DNA of 55,698 nucleotides, from the NCBI GenBank assembly GCA_013043705.1, contig JABDNS010000126.1:1-55698 (forward strand), given 5' to 3'. A program made the translations under genes and the position numbers. Numbering within the stretch: the first letter of the stretch is position 1; every line of letters starts with the position of its first letter. This document shows positions 11,860-22,024 of the stretch, in pieces. Source of the stretch: Pseudomonadales bacterium (GTDB lineage Bacteria > Pseudomonadota > Gammaproteobacteria > Pseudomonadales > UBA7434). Below the pieces are notes generated by a model. It was given only the letters and a program-made list of their open reading frames with translations, searched no databases and was not told the DNA's origin.

Positions 11860-14800
11860 ATGAGCGATAACGCCAGCGAAGCAAAAATCGCCGCAGCCCG
11901 GCCGGGGCGCAAGCTACTTGGCGTGGCGGTTTTACTGTTGCTTGCGCATGGTCTGCTGGCCGGTTTTTTTATTGCAACACGCATTTTCAATGGCGAGCTC
12001 AGCGCTTACGAGTTGCGTATTGAAAACGCGTTAAATGACGCGACCGGTTTACGCTGGGACATTGAGCAACTGCAACTAAGCTGGCGCGGGCTAAACCCGG
12101 TGGTAGACCTGCAGCAGCTGCAGGCGCGGCTGCCGTTGCAGCACGCATTGCAAGCGCCATCACCAGAACAAGAACAAGCGCAGGCAGCGGATGCGAATGG
12201 TGAGCCACCCGCGGTTTTGCTGTTCGAAAAACTGCAGTTCTACGTCGATTTACCTGGCACGCTATGGCATCGCCAGTTGCGACTGTTTGGCCTGCGCGCG
12301 CAGCGTGCGCAGGCAATGCTAGAGCGACAAGCGCAAGGTATAACGCTGGCGGGTTTGCAGGGCAATGGCTCGGCTGCCTTCCCTGTGCAGAAATTCCTTC
12401 AACACCTGCGCTATGCAAGCCTGCCACAGATCCAGGTTGGTGTGTTGTCGCGCAGTGTTCGCGACAGCAGTGCTGCGAATGCTTCCGATGCGCCAATTTT
12501 TTCCGTGCAGCAGCTCCCCGAACTTGCACTCGACCTGCATGCATCGGGTAGCGCGGCAGCATGGTTGCGCTCGCGCGCAAGTGCTAGCAAGCAATCGCCT
12601 GGTGACGTGCAGCTCAAGCTGAGCGCCGATGGCCATTGGTCGTCGTCGAGCAGCGCGGTGCGCGGTTATATTTCGCTGGGCGGCGAAGCGGGCGCGCAGT
12701 GGGCGGCGTTGCTGGGGGAATCTATTGGCCTGCAAGGCCTGCACCTTGAAGCCTGGCTGCAACGTCCTGCATTCGGCAGTGTGCAAAGCCACGCTAAATT
12801 CACCGCCGCTAGCATAACGCCGCCCGAGGCTTTGGCGGGTTTCTTGCCGCCACAGGCGAAGGCCTTACCGGTACTAACCGACACCACCGGTGAGCTTGGT
12901 TTGCAGTGGCGCGGCACAAGCGATTATTCGCTGGCCTGGCGCGCGTTCTCGGGCGTGGTTGATGGCCGCGCGGTAACGCTACCCAATGGGCACTACTCGG
13001 TTAGCAGCGACTGGCTGCAACGTGATCGCGGCGTCTTACAGCTCGACAGCATCGACTTCGTCACCGCGTTGCGTGAGCTGGAGGCAAGCAATATTTTGCC
13101 CGCGGCGGTTGCAGGCATATTCGACGAGCTAAATCCTGACGGCACGCTGCGCAATATCGAGCTGTCGCTTACCAACTTTTCCAAACGCAATATAAGTTTG
13201 CGCGCGCAGATAGAAAACTTGCAAGCACGCGCCTGGCGCGGTGCGCCTGGTGTTACAGGGTTGAGCGGCGAGCTGGAGCTTGATGCCAGCGGCGGGCAGT
13301 TCCGTTTTTATGAAAGCAGCCCGTTTTCGGTTAGCTTTCCCAAGCTATATCGCAAAGCACTAGCGTTTCGCTCGGCCCGCGGTGAAATTAGCTGGCGTAT
13401 GGATGGCTCCAGGCTGTTGTTTGAAAGTAGCGATATAGCGTTAGTGCCACAGGCTCACGATGCATCGCTGGGTGTGCAGTTCGACGTTAACGCGCGTACC
13501 CGCGCCGATGACGAGCCCAGTCGTATGCGCTTGCGAATTGGCTATACCGATGCACAGTTACAGAACCTGCTGCAGTACGTGCCGGTAACGCTACCCGCTG
13601 GTGTGCGCAATTGGCTGGCCGACGCAGATGCGCGCGGCCCAAGCCCGGAAGGCGGTTTTATTTACAACGGCTCGTTGCAACGTGGCGACAGTGAGAATCG
13701 CGTTATCAACGTTTTTATGGCACTCGACGGCGCGTCACTCAACTATGCCAGGCAATGGCAGCGCGCAGAGGAGTTGGTAGGTACGGTGCGCATCAGCCCG
13801 ACGCACAGCAGTGCGGTGCTGACATCAGCAAAAATTGCAGCGGTGCCGCTGCAGAATGTCAAGCTGGATATCCTCAGCACTAAGGCAAAGTCCGCGTTGA
13901 CGCTGGATGCAGGCGTGGGCGGGTCGCTGGGCTCTGCGCTGGCGTTATTGAAAGATGCGCCGTTTGGTGAGCGCCTGCGCCCGGTTATCGAAGACTGGCG
14001 CGGCGGCGGTGCGCTTGGCAATGCACGCTTGCAATTATCGCTGCCACTGGTGGGCGAGCAGCTCGCACCCGATGCATTGTCTTTTAATGCAGATATAGCT
14101 GGCGGTAGTTTGTATATGCCTCGCCTGGACCTGACGTTGGAAAATATGCGCGGTCCGCTTGCCTACGATTTAAAGCGCGGCTTGCACAGCGCAGGCCTGC
14201 GTGCATCGGTGTTCGGCGAGCCGTGGGATATTACGATGGGCCCGCCGCGCGGCCAATCTGCACAGGGCGCTGCCAACGAGCTTTACCTGGCCGCCGAAGG
14301 CATGGCGGCGGTATCGGCTATGCGTAACTGGTTGCGCCTGCCGGTGCTGGGCTTTGCAAGCGGTCGCGCAGCTTTTGCATTGGAGCTGGAGCAAAACAGT
14401 GAGCGCAGCGAACTGCGCGTGAATAGTGAGCTTCGCGGCGTATCGATAGAAGCGCCACTGCCGTTCTATAAAAATGCGCAGCGTGAGCAGCCATTCGCCG
14501 TGCGCTGGGACCTGCGTGGCGATCGCCAGCCCATGTATCTCAAATTGCCAGGCCTGCTCGAGGCGCAATTTGCATTTTATGAATTTCGCTATGCAGGTGG
14601 CGAAGTCAAACTTGGCGCGGGGCCTGTTTCGCTAAACGCCAATCGTGGCAGCGCGATCGATGCGCGCGAGCTGCAGTTTTATGGCAGCCTGCCGCGATTC
14701 AACTTTGCAGCCTGGCGCGATGCTTACGATCGCTACCAAAAATATGCTTCAAGCTTGCCGCTTGCCAGCAGCACGTTGCCGCCGGTCAGGTTGTCGGGCA

Positions 14801-16047
14801 GGGCGCTGCAGGTTCGTGACGCCACCGCTTTTGGCCAGCACGTCGATACAGCCAGCGTAGATTTCGAAGACCTCGGTGATGATTTCAGGGTGTTTATCGA
14901 CAGCGAGCTAATAAAAGGTGAGATTTTACTGCCAACTGCTGCGCAGGCGGATGGCGCCATTGATGCTACGCAATTAGCTGTGGCTGCCGATAAAACTACC
15001 GGGCGCAATCAGTCGGGGCAACTGGCTTTTATGCCGAGCCTGCCCAAGCTTGCGAGTTTGGAGCAGCGCATGCGCATTAATCTCGATCATCTTCACCTTG
15101 CTGCGCCGAATGGTGAAACCGGAGGCGATGAGAATGACAGCATGTTCAGGCCTCAAGGCCTCACGCCGATGGCGGTGGAGATCAGGGATTTTTCGGTGGG
15201 TGAAAGAAGTTGGGGTGCCTGGCAATTTTTGCTTTCTGCCAGTGATTCGGCGGCCCTGCTACACAAGATACAAGGTAATCTGCAGGGGCTGGGTGTTAAC
15301 AGTGAAGCGGACGATGGTTTGTTGTGGGCCTATGACAGCAGCGGCAGGCTCAACACCGCGTTAAACGCAACGGTTTCCAGCCAGGACCTTGGCGGATTTT
15401 TGGAAAAATTTCTTGCCGATCCCGACAAGGTCCCATTACGCGCAGATAAATTAGCCATGAACCTGGCGTTGTCCTGGCCAGGTGAGCCGCTGGATATAGA
15501 AATGCAGTCGCTGAACGGTGATGTTGAAGTAGACATCGGCTCGGGTCGCTTTTATCGCGCCTCTGAATCGGCCACCGGGTTTCTCAAGTTACTCGGCTTG
15601 TTTAATTTCGATGCGCTGCTGCGTCGCATGCAACTGGATTTTCGTGATGTCTACAAAGAAGGGCTGAGTTTCGATGCGATAAGCGCCGAGCTCAGTTTTG
15701 CTAAGCAGCGGGTGGAATTTTTACGCGCACCGATTGAAGTGCAGTCGCCCTCGAGTAAATTTATTCTCGCCGGCAGTGTCGACCTGGCGGCATCCAGTAT
15801 TGATGCTGAACTTGTGGCGACGATGCCGGTGGCTAACAATCTGCCGTGGATCGCCGCGCTGGCCGGCGGGTTACCGATTGCCGCGGGTACTTTCATTGTT
15901 ACGCGGGTACTGGGCGAGCAGTTCGACCAGTTATCCAGCGCGGTATATAGCGTGAAGGGTCCGATGGATGAACCCGAGGTGAAATTCGAGCGCCTGTTTG
16001 ATAGCAAGGGCAACCGTAAAAGCCGGGCAAAGGCAGCAGCTAATTAA
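11860..16047 (+). CDS. yhdP: YhdP family AsmA-like envelope protein
   Basis: 1395 aa, N-terminal TM, AsmA-like C-terminus (LPWIAALAGGLPIAAGTFIVTRVLGEQFDQLSSAVYSVKGPMDEPEV); in the mre-maf-rng-yhdP order. Confidence 0.9.
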   Translation: MSDNASEAKIAAARPGRKLLGVAVLLLLAHGLLAGFFIATRIFNGELSAYELRIENALNDATGLRWDIEQLQLSWRGLNPVVDLQQLQARLPLQHALQAPSPEQEQAQAADANGEPPAVLLFEKLQFYVDLPGTLWHRQLRLFGLRAQRAQAMLERQAQGITLAGLQGNGSAAFPVQKFLQHLRYASLPQIQVGVLSRSVRDSSAANASDAPIFSVQQLPELALDLHASGSAAAWLRSRASASKQSPGDVQLKLSADGHWSSSSSAVRGYISLGGEAGAQWAALLGESIGLQGLHLEAWLQRPAFGSVQSHAKFTAASITPPEALAGFLPPQAKALPVLTDTTGELGLQWRGTSDYSLAWRAFSGVVDGRAVTLPNGHYSVSSDWLQRDRGVLQLDSIDFVTALRELEASNILPAAVAGIFDELNPDGTLRNIELSLTNFSKRNISLRAQIENLQARAWRGAPGVTGLSGELELDASGGQFRFYESSPFSVSFPKLYRKALAFRSARGEISWRMDGSRLLFESSDIALVPQAHDASLGVQFDVNARTRADDEPSRMRLRIGYTDAQLQNLLQYVPVTLPAGVRNWLADADARGPSPEGGFIYNGSLQRGDSENRVINVFMALDGASLNYARQWQRAEELVGTVRISPTHSSAVLTSAKIAAVPLQNVKLDILSTKAKSALTLDAGVGGSLGSALALLKDAPFGERLRPVIEDWRGGGALGNARLQLSLPLVGEQLAPDALSFNADIAGGSLYMPRLDLTLENMRGPLAYDLKRGLHSAGLRASVFGEPWDITMGPPRGQSAQGAANELYLAAEGMAAVSAMRNWLRLPVLGFASGRAAFALELEQNSERSELRVNSELRGVSIEAPLPFYKNAQREQPFAVRWDLRGDRQPMYLKLPGLLEAQFAFYEFRYAGGEVKLGAGPVSLNANRGSAIDARELQFYGSLPRFNFAAWRDAYDRYQKYASSLPLASSTLPPVRLSGRALQVRDATAFGQHVDTASVDFEDLGDDFRVFIDSELIKGEILLPTAAQADGAIDATQLAVAADKTTGRNQSGQLAFMPSLPKLASLEQRMRINLDHLHLAAPNGETGGDENDSMFRPQGLTPMAVEIRDFSVGERSWGAWQFLLSASDSAALLHKIQGNLQGLGVNSEADDGLLWAYDSSGRLNTALNATVSSQDLGGFLEKFLADPDKVPLRADKLAMNLALSWPGEPLDIEMQSLNGDVEVDIGSGRFYRASESATGFLKLLGLFNFDALLRRMQLDFRDVYKEGLSFDAISAELSFAKQRVEFLRAPIEVQSPSSKFILAGSVDLAASSIDAELVATMPVANNLPWIAALAGGLPIAAGTFIVTRVLGEQFDQLSSAVYSVKGPMDEPEVKFERLFDSKGNRKSRAKAAAN

Positions 16048-16068
16048 GCACGCAACTTATCCACGGGT

Positions 16069-17952
16069 TTAGCGATGAGCGCTACCGCGCAACGGCAGTC
16101 TGTGCCATGCGCGCGCCAGCAACAGTGCGGCCAGCGCCAGCATTCCCCACAATGGCAACGAAGGTACTTGCTCGCCGCCAGCCTCAGGGTCTAGCGGCGC
16201 GAAGTCTGCGCCGTCGCGCACGCCATCGCCATCGGTGTCGGGATTGTTAGGGTCGGTGTCTACACCCACCGTGTAGTTGGCCGGGTTGTCGTCGCGGTTA
16301 ACTTCGATGAAATCGCTGGCGAAATCGTTATCGCTGTCACTGTCTTCAGGGTCGGTGCCTAGCGCAATCTCCTGGGCATTGGCCAGCCCGTCGCCATCTG
16401 CGTCACCGGCGGCATCTACCACAACGGTTATTGCGTCGCTGCCGGGGTTGCTCGCGTTGTCCACCACACTGGCTGTAATCAAATGGCTGCCATCGCTAAG
16501 CGTGGGCATAATATTCGCGCCGTTGCCAATTGCGCCGTTGATCGACGAATTCCACGCCAAGGATGCACTGATGTCGCCCTGCTCAAAGTCGTCGGCGCTA
16601 GCCGAGAATTCTTGACTAAGCCCGTAGAATATTGCGCCGTCTAGCGGGTCGGTAATGCTAACTTCCGGCGGCAGGTTGTCGGTAACCTCAACCTGGAATT
16701 GCGTGCCGTTGGAACTACTGCCGTCGTTGACCGATAGGGTGATGGTGGCGGTGCCAGTGGTGCCGTTATTGGGCGAAATAGCTAAAGTGCGCACGCGGCC
16801 ACTGCCGCCCTCGACCAGGCCGTTGTCATCAATAACGGTAGGGTTGGACGACGTGGCAGAAAAATCCAGGCTGCCGGCATTGCTGTCGTTGTCCATCAGC
16901 GCAACGTCGAGCTGCAAAGTGGCGGTGTCGAGCATGAGCTGGCTGCCAGGTGTTGAAATAATCGGCGCAGCCGAAGCCACTACGCTCCAGCCCATGTCTT
17001 GCAACACAAAACCAGCAAGGCCAAGTTTGTCGGCGGTGCCGGTTTGCTGCGGTTCCATAAGTTCGTAGGGGTGCAACGCAGTACTGAAATGCGCCACCGA
17101 GCCGCCGGTAAGCTCGTTGGGTCCATGCAAGCGCGCGTGGCCGCTATTCGTGCCCGCGCTCAAGCCGCCGAGGTTGGCGCTAATATTGGTTCCGGTAATA
17201 TGCAGGTCGGGGTCGTCGGTGGCCGAAGCTGCGCGCTGCGCGTCGCTCATCACCGGCCAATTGCTGGCCAGGCTGTGATCCTCGATTTGCCGCATATAGC
17301 CATCGTCGCAGCCACCAATCGGGCAACCGTTGCCTGATGGTTTACCACCAGTGCCGATGTTGACCAGGGTAACGAAGCCAAGGCCGTGAACTATTTCGTG
17401 CAATATAGTGGTAAGTAAATCGAAGTCGTTGCCCGGCGGGTTGCCATCCAGGCCATAGTACCAATTGCGGTTATTCAGGCAGTTGCTGTTATTGTCGACG
17501 CTGCTATTCAGTTCAATATGCATATCATCGAGCGACAGTTCGATATCGTAGCCGAGGATGCTATTGGCCTGCGCCTGCGCATAAAAGGTTTGCGGATGTG
17601 GCCTGCCAGGAAAATCAATGTGAAAACTGTCGGGGCCAGCCTGGCCCAGTGTGCCGCTACTTGCAGAGCAACTTAGCGGGTCGAAGCTTGCGCGCACAAT
17701 AATGTCTTCGCTGCTATTCACGAAGCCGCCTACCAATGCTGCAGCAAACTCGAATACAGCGGTGCGCTGTTCGCCCACTGTGGTGCCGGGATTGCCGCCA
17801 ACCGGTGCGACCACGGTAGTATCGTTAAAACCTTCTCCAGCATCATCCACGTTGTTGAGCACCAGCGTTGCCGCCTGCGCAAACGGCATCAGCAGCAGGC
17901 ACGCAACAAGTATAGCCAGGCGATGCAAGCAAGCTTGCGTGTAGGTCGCCAT
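16069..17952 (-). CDS. Secreted metzincin-like metallopeptidase with Ig-like region, TSP3-like repeats and IPTLxxWG-like C-terminal anchor
   Basis: Signal peptide; HEIVHGLGF (17374-17400); downstream VAHFSTALHPYELMEP (17050-17097); DADGDG/DTDPNNPDTDGDG Ca-binding repeats; C-terminal VPSLPLWGMLALAALLLARAWHRLPLRG. Alternative start 17958. Confidence 0.8.
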   Translation of the reverse strand: MATYTQACLHRLAILVACLLLMPFAQAATLVLNNVDDAGEGFNDTTVVAPVGGNPGTTVGEQRTAVFEFAAALVGGFVNSSEDIIVRASFDPLSCSASSGTLGQAGPDSFHIDFPGRPHPQTFYAQAQANSILGYDIELSLDDMHIELNSSVDNNSNCLNNRNWYYGLDGNPPGNDFDLLTTILHEIVHGLGFVTLVNIGTGGKPSGNGCPIGGCDDGYMRQIEDHSLASNWPVMSDAQRAASATDDPDLHITGTNISANLGGLSAGTNSGHARLHGPNELTGGSVAHFSTALHPYELMEPQQTGTADKLGLAGFVLQDMGWSVVASAAPIISTPGSQLMLDTATLQLDVALMDNDSNAGSLDFSATSSNPTVIDDNGLVEGGSGRVRTLAISPNNGTTGTATITLSVNDGSSSNGTQFQVEVTDNLPPEVSITDPLDGAIFYGLSQEFSASADDFEQGDISASLAWNSSINGAIGNGANIMPTLSDGSHLITASVVDNASNPGSDAITVVVDAAGDADGDGLANAQEIALGTDPEDSDSDNDFASDFIEVNRDDNPANYTVGVDTDPNNPDTDGDGVRDGADFAPLDPEAGGEQVPSLPLWGMLALAALLLARAWHRLPLRGSAHR

Positions 17953-17959
17953 ACACATG

Positions 17960-18499
17960 TTACTGATCGTTCTCCGGTAGTGGGGCGGTGATATCGGTCA
18001 CTACTGTGCTACCGTCATCATCGATCACGGCAATAACTACCGACGAAGCGCGATCGCTCATGTCGAGGTAACTACCGTAGCGGCCCTGCCTAAGTTGTGG
18101 TGCCTGCTTACCCGGCTGCAGTTGCTGGTTGATTTCGTCGCGCATGGCCGGCGTTAGCCTACGTTGCAGCAATGCGCTGAGCTCCGCGTCGGACAGTGGC
18201 TCCGGTGCTGCTCGTTTCTTGGATGCGGTTATCGAGTTGGCCGGCGCCGTTGGTGGTGTGGGTTGAGTCGGTTTATTGGACGCTGTGGCGCTGCCCGGTT
18301 CGCCGGCTTGGGCGGCGTGTTGTTGTGGCGGGGCTTGCATGGTTTGTGTCGTTATGGCGGCGCTGTCTTCGCCCGCCGCAGTTTCATTGCTGGCCAGCAC
18401 AGCTTCTGCGGGCGCCGGTGAAGAACGCTGCGCTAACCACAGCAAGATCGCGGTTGTGATAAGCGCGACGGCGGCTAGCAGCGGAATATAGCGGGCCAT
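17960..18499 (-). CDS. Hypothetical membrane-anchored protein with Pro/Ala-rich linker
   Basis: 179 aa: N-terminal TM (IPLLAAVALITTAILLWLA), low-complexity linker, C-terminal domain RYGSYLDMSDRASSVVIAVIDDDGSTVVTDI. Stop is 1 nt from the possible protease start at 17958. Confidence 0.7.
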   Translation of the reverse strand: MARYIPLLAAVALITTAILLWLAQRSSPAPAEAVLASNETAAGEDSAAITTQTMQAPPQQHAAQAGEPGSATASNKPTQPTPPTAPANSITASKKRAAPEPLSDAELSALLQRRLTPAMRDEINQQLQPGKQAPQLRQGRYGSYLDMSDRASSVVIAVIDDDGSTVVTDITAPLPENDQ

Positions 18500-18613
18500 A
18501 AGTTTTCCTGCACAATAGCGATTAGGTTTGACGCAAATACCCTAACAGGCCAGCGCGGGAGCGGCAATCGGATTTGTCGAGTGGCAGCTAAAACGGGCAC
18601 CGGGCGCCTTTGT

Positions 18614-19171
18614 TTAGCGCGCCAACAACTCGCGCAAGTAGGTGAACAGCTTGCGCGCGGCGGCTGGGGGCTGGTTTTTTGCAAGTTGTTGTTGGTGCAG
18701 CCTGTGAGTTTGGCGCAGCCATTGTCGATCGGCATCGGGGTAGCTAGCCATGAGTTCATCAATCGCTGGCGGGCCTTCGTTGAGAATTCGGTCGCGCCAG
18801 TGTTCGCAGCGATGCAGCTGCTGGGTTTCGGCGGCCTTGTCGGCATCGCTTTGCTGCAATAGTTTTTGAATGGATGCCACCGAAGCTTCGCTTTCAGCAC
18901 GCATTAGTTTGCCAATAAATTGCAGTAGCCGTTTGCGTGCGCCGTGCTTTTTTGCCGCGCGCGCCTGCGCCAGTGCATCACGCAACGGCTCCGACAGTGG
19001 TAGTGCTTGTATTTTATCGGGTGGAAAATCCAGTAGTGCAGTGCCAAGATCCTGCAGGTAATGCATCTCGCGCTTGCGCGCACTTTTGCTTGGCTCGCGT
19101 TCACCAAGCTGGTCGGCTTCCGGGTTATTCCCGCCCGTGGAGTGTTCGTCGTTTACAGGCATCGAACGCAA
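18614..19171 (-). CDS. darP: Ribosome biogenesis factor DarP (YjgA)
   Basis: PSKSARKREMHYLQDLGTALLDFPPDKIQALPLSEPLRDALAQARAAKKHGARKRLLQFIGKLMR. Confidence 0.93.
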   Translation of the reverse strand: MRSMPVNDEHSTGGNNPEADQLGEREPSKSARKREMHYLQDLGTALLDFPPDKIQALPLSEPLRDALAQARAAKKHGARKRLLQFIGKLMRAESEASVASIQKLLQQSDADKAAETQQLHRCEHWRDRILNEGPPAIDELMASYPDADRQWLRQTHRLHQQQLAKNQPPAAARKLFTYLRELLAR

Positions 19172-19176
19172 CTTGG

Positions 19177-20532
19177 CTAGGCGTAGACCAGCGTGGCTAG
19201 CCCTAGAAAGGACATAAACCCGACAACATCGGTGACAGTGGTAAGCACAACACCACCGGCGATGGCCGGGTCGATATTAAAACGCTGCAGTAGCAACGGC
19301 AGCGTTGCGCCGGCTATGGCTGCGGTTACCAGCGTTATAACCATCGCGGTGGCAATAATCGCACCGATGCGAATATCGCCAAACCAGAGTACAGCGGCGA
19401 TTGCCACAACCACCGACCACAGTAGCGCGTTGATAACGCCGACCATGAACTCCCTGTTAAGCAGCCAGCGGAAGTTGTGCGCCTCGATGTGACCCACAGC
19501 CAAACCCCTAATCACAATGGTGAGTGTTTGCGTGCCCGCAACGCCACCCATGCTGGCGACAATTGGCATTAATATGGCTAGCACAACAACTTTGTCGATT
19601 GCGTCCTGGAATAAATTGATAACACTGGCGGCAATAAAGGTAGTGAGCAAATTAATGCCCAGCCAAATTGCACGGCGCGGGGTGGTTTTTAACACGGGTG
19701 AAAAGGTATCTTCCTCTTCGTCGAGGCCAGCCAAACCCATTAGCGAGTGGTCGGCATCTTCGCGGATAACGTCGACGATATCATCGATGGTTATACGGCC
19801 CAGTAACTTGCCATTTTCGTCTACTACCGGTGCCGACACCCAGTCCCTGCGTTCGAAGCGCTTGGCAATTTCAGCATCGTTCATCATGACCGGAATTGGT
19901 TCGATATCGGTAACCATGATTTCGCGCACGGTATTGTTCGGGTCTGATACCAGGATGCGTGCCAGTGGCAGCGTGCCGATAAATTCATCCTTGCGGTTGA
20001 CGACAAAAATATTGTCGGTCATATCGGGGATTTCGCTGTGCCGACGCAGGTAGCGCATCACAACGTCGATACTGTGCATGGGCCGCACTGTCACCGTATC
20101 GGTGTTCATCAGGCCGCCGGCAGTGTTTTCGGGGTAGCTTAGTGCCTCAGATACCCGCTGCCTGTCTTGCACGCTCATGGCCTGCAAAACATCATAGCTC
20201 GCCTTGCCGGGTAGCTGCTGGAGTATGTCTACCAGGTCATCGGTTTCTATTTCGGTAGACAGCGCGGCAAGCTCCTCGCTATCCATGTCGGCGGCGAATT
20301 GCCCTTTCAGTTCTTCGCCGAGCGCCGCCAGCAATTCGCTGCGATTTTCTTCGTCGACCAGCGACCAGAGCACCGCCCTGGAGTTAGGTGGTGAAGACTC
20401 GATAAGGTGGGCGGCATCTTCCGGCGCCATGCCGTTGAGCATATAGCGCGCTTGCTGCAGGGTGCCCGCATCCAGTAAATCGGCGACTTCGCGATTTACC
20501 GATGGTGCTTGGCTTTCATTGCTGGCAGGCAT
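19177..20532 (-). CDS. mgtE: Magnesium transporter MgtE
   Basis: N domain, CBS pair, five-TM domain with MGGVAGTQTLTIVIRGLAVG. ORF extends to 20577. Confidence 0.95.
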   Translation of the reverse strand: MPASNESQAPSVNREVADLLDAGTLQQARYMLNGMAPEDAAHLIESSPPNSRAVLWSLVDEENRSELLAALGEELKGQFAADMDSEELAALSTEIETDDLVDILQQLPGKASYDVLQAMSVQDRQRVSEALSYPENTAGGLMNTDTVTVRPMHSIDVVMRYLRRHSEIPDMTDNIFVVNRKDEFIGTLPLARILVSDPNNTVREIMVTDIEPIPVMMNDAEIAKRFERRDWVSAPVVDENGKLLGRITIDDIVDVIREDADHSLMGLAGLDEEEDTFSPVLKTTPRRAIWLGINLLTTFIAASVINLFQDAIDKVVVLAILMPIVASMGGVAGTQTLTIVIRGLAVGHIEAHNFRWLLNREFMVGVINALLWSVVVAIAAVLWFGDIRIGAIIATAMVITLVTAAIAGATLPLLLQRFNIDPAIAGGVVLTTVTDVVGFMSFLGLATLVYA

Positions 20533-20770
20533 AGCGAATAATTGGCGTTTGTGCTCGAGCTTTGCAAATGGATACACAGATACAAAGTGGCTGGCTATTT
20601 GTTTGCGCGCATTACTGCGTACCGACTAGGCCGGAATAACTATGGCTAACGCGGCTAGGGGTGAGTATGCGTGATAGCAAATATGTCAACAAGTTAAAGA
20701 AGCAGTCAACATTACCAAAGCATGCCGGAGGCGCCGAATCGTCGATATATTCGTATTATTATTAACCTTG

Positions 20771-21040
20771 TTACTCGGCTTCATCGAAGCGTGCTGTAAT
20801 CAGTGCTTCGATCGCATCGGCCGCCGCTTCTTCATCGGCGCCTTCAATTGCGAAAACCAGTTCCGAGCCCACCGGTGCGGCGAGCAGCATTACCGACATA
20901 ATGCTTTTCGCATTCGCACAGTTGTTACCATGCGAAACCTGGATATCACTGGCAAACTGCCCGGTTACATCCAGCAATTTGTTAGCTGCCCGGGCGTGCA
21001 GCCCAAGCTTGTTAATTAATGTCAGTTTGCGGGTAATCAA
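20771..21040 (-). CDS. ptsO: HPr family phosphocarrier (NPr/PtsO)
   Basis: 89 aa, GLHARAANKLLDV with the active His; next to rapZ and ptsN. Confidence 0.94.
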   Translation of the reverse strand: MITRKLTLINKLGLHARAANKLLDVTGQFASDIQVSHGNNCANAKSIMSVMLLAAPVGSELVFAIEGADEEAAADAIEALITARFDEAE

Positions 21041-21936
21041 TGGGGGGCCTCGGCGCGATCCAGCTCACGGTGGTGCAGTTGTACGTTGCCATGACTTTTT
21101 TTAAAGCGTGTATAGAGCTTTTCGACGATGTACACGGATCTATGCCTGCCGCCGGTACAGCCGATTGAAACAGTTAGGTAACTACGATTATCCGATTGGT
21201 AGCAGGGCAGCCAGTTGTCTAGATAGGTCTGGATATCCGCAACCATACGTTGCACATTTTCGTGCGCTTCAAGGAACTGCTGGATGGCGATATCTTTGCC
21301 AGTGAGGTCGCGTAACGCCATTTGCCAATAGGGGTTGGGCAGGCAGCGCGCATCGTACACGATGTCTGAGTCGATCGGGATACTGCGTTTGAAGCCAAAA
21401 GATTGGAACATTAGCGCTAGCCCCTCGCCCTTATGCGAGCCCACCCTGCGTTTTATCAGCTCACGCAGCTGGTGCTGGTTGAGCGATGTTGTATCGACGC
21501 TTAAATCAGACATTGCGGCGATGCTTTCCAGATGATCCGATTCTATCGACAGCGCCTTGGGCAGCGACACTTTCTCGCTACTAAGCGGGTGCTTGCGACG
21601 GGTTTCCGAAAAGCGTTTTATTAGCGTGTCATCATTGGCGTCGAGAAACACAATGGTGACCGCAATGTCCTCCGGAATTTTTTCCAGCAAGGTGGGAAAC
21701 CGTGAGAGGTCAGTGCCAATGTTGCGCGCATCGATGCCAATCGCAATTTTAAATTTTTCTGTTGAACCGTCACTTTCGTAGCGCGCCTGTGCGTGCGATG
21801 CAAGCGCTGGAATCAGGCCGACTGGCAAGTTATCAACACAGTAATAGCCAATGTCTTCGAGCAAATTAAGTGCGGTGCTTTTACCCGAGCCCGAGCGGCC
21901 ACTAATTATCGTAAGTTGCATGCGGGGCGAACTCAT
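21037..21936 (-). CDS. rapZ: RNase adapter protein RapZ
   Basis: P-loop SGRSGSGKSTALNLLEDIGYYCVDNLP; C-terminal SIGCTGGRHRSVYIVEKL. Confidence 0.97.
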   Translation of the reverse strand: MSSPRMQLTIISGRSGSGKSTALNLLEDIGYYCVDNLPVGLIPALASHAQARYESDGSTEKFKIAIGIDARNIGTDLSRFPTLLEKIPEDIAVTIVFLDANDDTLIKRFSETRRKHPLSSEKVSLPKALSIESDHLESIAAMSDLSVDTTSLNQHQLRELIKRRVGSHKGEGLALMFQSFGFKRSIPIDSDIVYDARCLPNPYWQMALRDLTGKDIAIQQFLEAHENVQRMVADIQTYLDNWLPCYQSDNRSYLTVSIGCTGGRHRSVYIVEKLYTRFKKSHGNVQLHHRELDRAEAPH

Positions 21937-22024
21937 TGGTAGAAAGGATGGCTAACTGCAAGGCAGCGGCCGCGGATTTTAGCGAGGACCACTCCATTTA
22001 ATCGGCTTGGTCACATTGCTGGCT

